A DNA stretch of 24,119 bases, from the NCBI GenBank assembly GCA_021771675.1, contig JAETOP010000078.1:1-24119 (forward strand), read 5' to 3'. Shown here one piece after another: positions 22,921 to 24,119 of the stretch (positions are counted from its first letter, which is position 1; each line of letters begins with the position of its first letter). The notes beneath the pieces were generated by a model. It had not been told where the DNA came from, did not search any database, and saw only the letters and a program-made list of their open reading frames with translations. Position numbers and translations under genes: made by a program. This DNA is from Oscillospiraceae bacterium (GTDB lineage: Bacteria; Bacillota_A; Clostridia; Oscillospirales; Oscillospiraceae).

Positions 22921-23805
22921 ATGGAAAATGGAAAAGAGGATTTCATCAATTCGGTCAATCTGAATATCAACACGGATTTTCCCTATCTGGTTCTTGATGT
23001 TATCAACGATAAATCCTATCCCAGAAATCCGGGCTTTCAGGTCATGCACTGGCATGAAGATTTGCAATTCATCTATGTACTGAATGGTATAATAGAAGTA
23101 CGGACACTTGATAATGCGATACGGGTACAGGCAGGAGAAGCAATTTTTATCAATAAGAATGTAGTGCATATGGTAAGTCGGCTTGGAGATTGTCATTATA
23201 ACAGCTTTATTTTCCCCGCATATTTCCTTGAATTTTATCCCGGAAGTCCGGCGAAAATCTTTGTTGAAAACATAACGGCAAACGAACAGCTTTCCGTTTT
23301 CCGGTTTTCTTCCCTTGTTGACTGGCATAAAGATATGACAGTGATATTACAGCAGTTAGTTGAGATTGAAAGAAATAAAACGGCATTTTATGCCTATGAG
23401 GTTTTAGTCCGGCTTTCTGCCCTGTGGCTAATTATGAGAAAAAACATAACAATCCCGCCAGAAGGAAAGGAAAGCGTTGTCAATCTTCGTATGCAAAAAA
23501 TCCTTCGCTATATTGAAGAACACTACGCAGAGGACATTACATTAGCTGATTTATCAAAAAGCGCAAATATCAGCAAATCAGAGTGTTCCAGACGTTTCAA
23601 ATTAAGTCTGAATACTACGCCTTATAAGTATCTCACTGAATATCGTCTGTCAATGGCAGCGCAGCTTTTGAAAACTACAATCGAACCTGTTGGCAATATT
23701 GCGGCAAGCGTTGGTTTTCGCCAAATGAGCCATTTTGGAAAATGCTTTAGAGAAAAAACGGGCTATTCTCCAAAAGCATATCGAGAAATGGAGAATACCC
23801 CTTAA
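22921..23805 (+). CDS. AraC-family transcriptional regulator with cupin sensor domain
   Basis: 294 aa. The N-terminal cupin-like domain (about 25-110) contains FQVMHWHEDLQFIYVLNG and AGEAIFINKNVVHMV. The C-terminal double HTH (about 190-290) contains ITLADLSKSANISKSECSRR and the signature IAASVGFRQMSHFGKCFREK followed by GYSPKAYR. AAAGGAG lies 8 bases before the ATG. It is divergent from the five-gene alkylation repair operon across 126 bp and probably controls it. Unlike AdaA, its sensor is a cupin, not the methyl-accepting zinc domain, which is encoded separately in the operon. The ligand is unknown. Confidence 0.88.
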   Translation: MENGKEDFINSVNLNINTDFPYLVLDVINDKSYPRNPGFQVMHWHEDLQFIYVLNGIIEVRTLDNAIRVQAGEAIFINKNVVHMVSRLGDCHYNSFIFPAYFLEFYPGSPAKIFVENITANEQLSVFRFSSLVDWHKDMTVILQQLVEIERNKTAFYAYEVLVRLSALWLIMRKNITIPPEGKESVVNLRMQKILRYIEEHYAEDITLADLSKSANISKSECSRRFKLSLNTTPYKYLTEYRLSMAAQLLKTTIEPVGNIAASVGFRQMSHFGKCFREKTGYSPKAYREMENTP

Positions 23806-24119
23806 TGTTTTCAGGGCATTAGGCGACAAAATGCTATGCAATCAAGATTGATAGATTGATACTTATTTAGATTATTACTTGATTCTTTGGTATTTCTTTA
23901 TTTAGTATTTTATTGTGCGGGATTTTCCTTGTGTGGCTTCTCCTTATGTGGATTTGCCACATCTGGATTTTCCATGTGTGGATATTGCCCATGCGGAGGG
24001 AAAGAAAAAGGGGCGATTTGCGCTCTGAGCAGCGTTTTCCTATGTAGGAATATCGGGGATATGGCAATGCCTTCAAAAACCGCTTACAGCGAAAGAAAAC
24101 GCCCAAAATCGACCTTTAT
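23806..24119. repeat. AT-rich non-coding end with degenerate 15-bp repeats
   Basis: No convincing gene is seen. From 23915 to 23996 a degenerate unit of the form GTGTGGATTTTCCTT recurs: GTGCGG (23915), GTGTGG (23931), ATGTGG (23946), ATCTGG (23961), GTGTGG (23976), ATGCGG (23991), mostly 15 bp apart. TGTGGAT cores resemble relaxed DnaA boxes. On minus the stretch can be read as a 79-codon frame with a 5-residue periodicity, but it has no ribosome site or known domain. Confidence 0.5.

Noticed and set aside
23867..24106. 79-codon minus-strand frame with 5-residue periodicity
   Set aside because: The periodicity follows from 15-bp DNA repeats. It has no ribosome site and no domain, so it is kept as a repeat, not a gene.
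1..24119. rRNA or tRNA genes
   Set aside because: No tRNA cloverleaf or rRNA sequence was recognised on either strand; the insertion is not at a tRNA.

Overview
This window looks like a gut-type Clostridia genome (Bacillota; Oscillospiraceae/Lachnospiraceae-like). The reasons are consensus sigma-A promoters and AGGAGG ribosome binding sites, TnpX-type serine recombinases with TnpV/TnpW satellite genes, SLH/sortase-type surface protein architecture, and close resemblance to mobile elements known from human gut Clostridia. The species cannot be read from the sequence alone.

Layout. The central result is a nested mobile element. A resident serine recombinase gene on the minus strand is split: its 5' part lies at 18030-19272 and its 3' part runs off the window at 1-116. 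Joining the two pieces at a GA dinucleotide restores the reading frame across the junction. The roughly 17.9 kb between them (about 116-18028) is therefore an inserted element. It has imperfect terminal inverted repeats at 127-144 and 18000-18017 and a GA crossover, as in the Tn4451/TnpX family.

Inside the element, from left to right: (1) a 1735-residue surface adhesin-like cargo protein with a divergent small XRE regulator and a palindromic operator over a consensus promoter; (2) a mobilization module: a MobA/MobL (MOBQ) relaxase, an RSF1010-type oriT with a recognisable nic sequence, and a DUF3847 protein; (3) a ParM/ParR-like partition pair with a 10-bp-spaced iteron array that is a good parC candidate; (4) a split primase/helicase module: a CHC2 zinc-finger protein and an SF3 helicase; (5) the element's own intact TnpX-like recombinase with a coupled zinc-ribbon protein and TnpW; (6) a sigma-factor-like HTH protein and a DUF6076-type protein; (7) a type III (CptIN-like) toxin-antitoxin system with a two-repeat RNA antitoxin; (8) TnpV at the right end. 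No type IV secretion genes are present, so this looks like an integrative mobilizable element with plasmid-like replication, partition and addiction functions.

To the right of the broken recombinase are its own small companion gene (TnpW-like) and a hairpin-rich non-coding stretch. After that the base composition becomes more AT-rich. A five-gene minus-strand operon follows, for alkylation damage repair: an AlkA glycosylase, a free-standing Ada zinc domain, an ABM-domain protein, an Ogt methyltransferase and a SAM methyltransferase. It is divergent from a cupin-AraC regulator. The functions of Ada/AlkA are spread over separate polypeptides. The window ends in an AT-rich non-coding stretch with degenerate 15-bp repeats.
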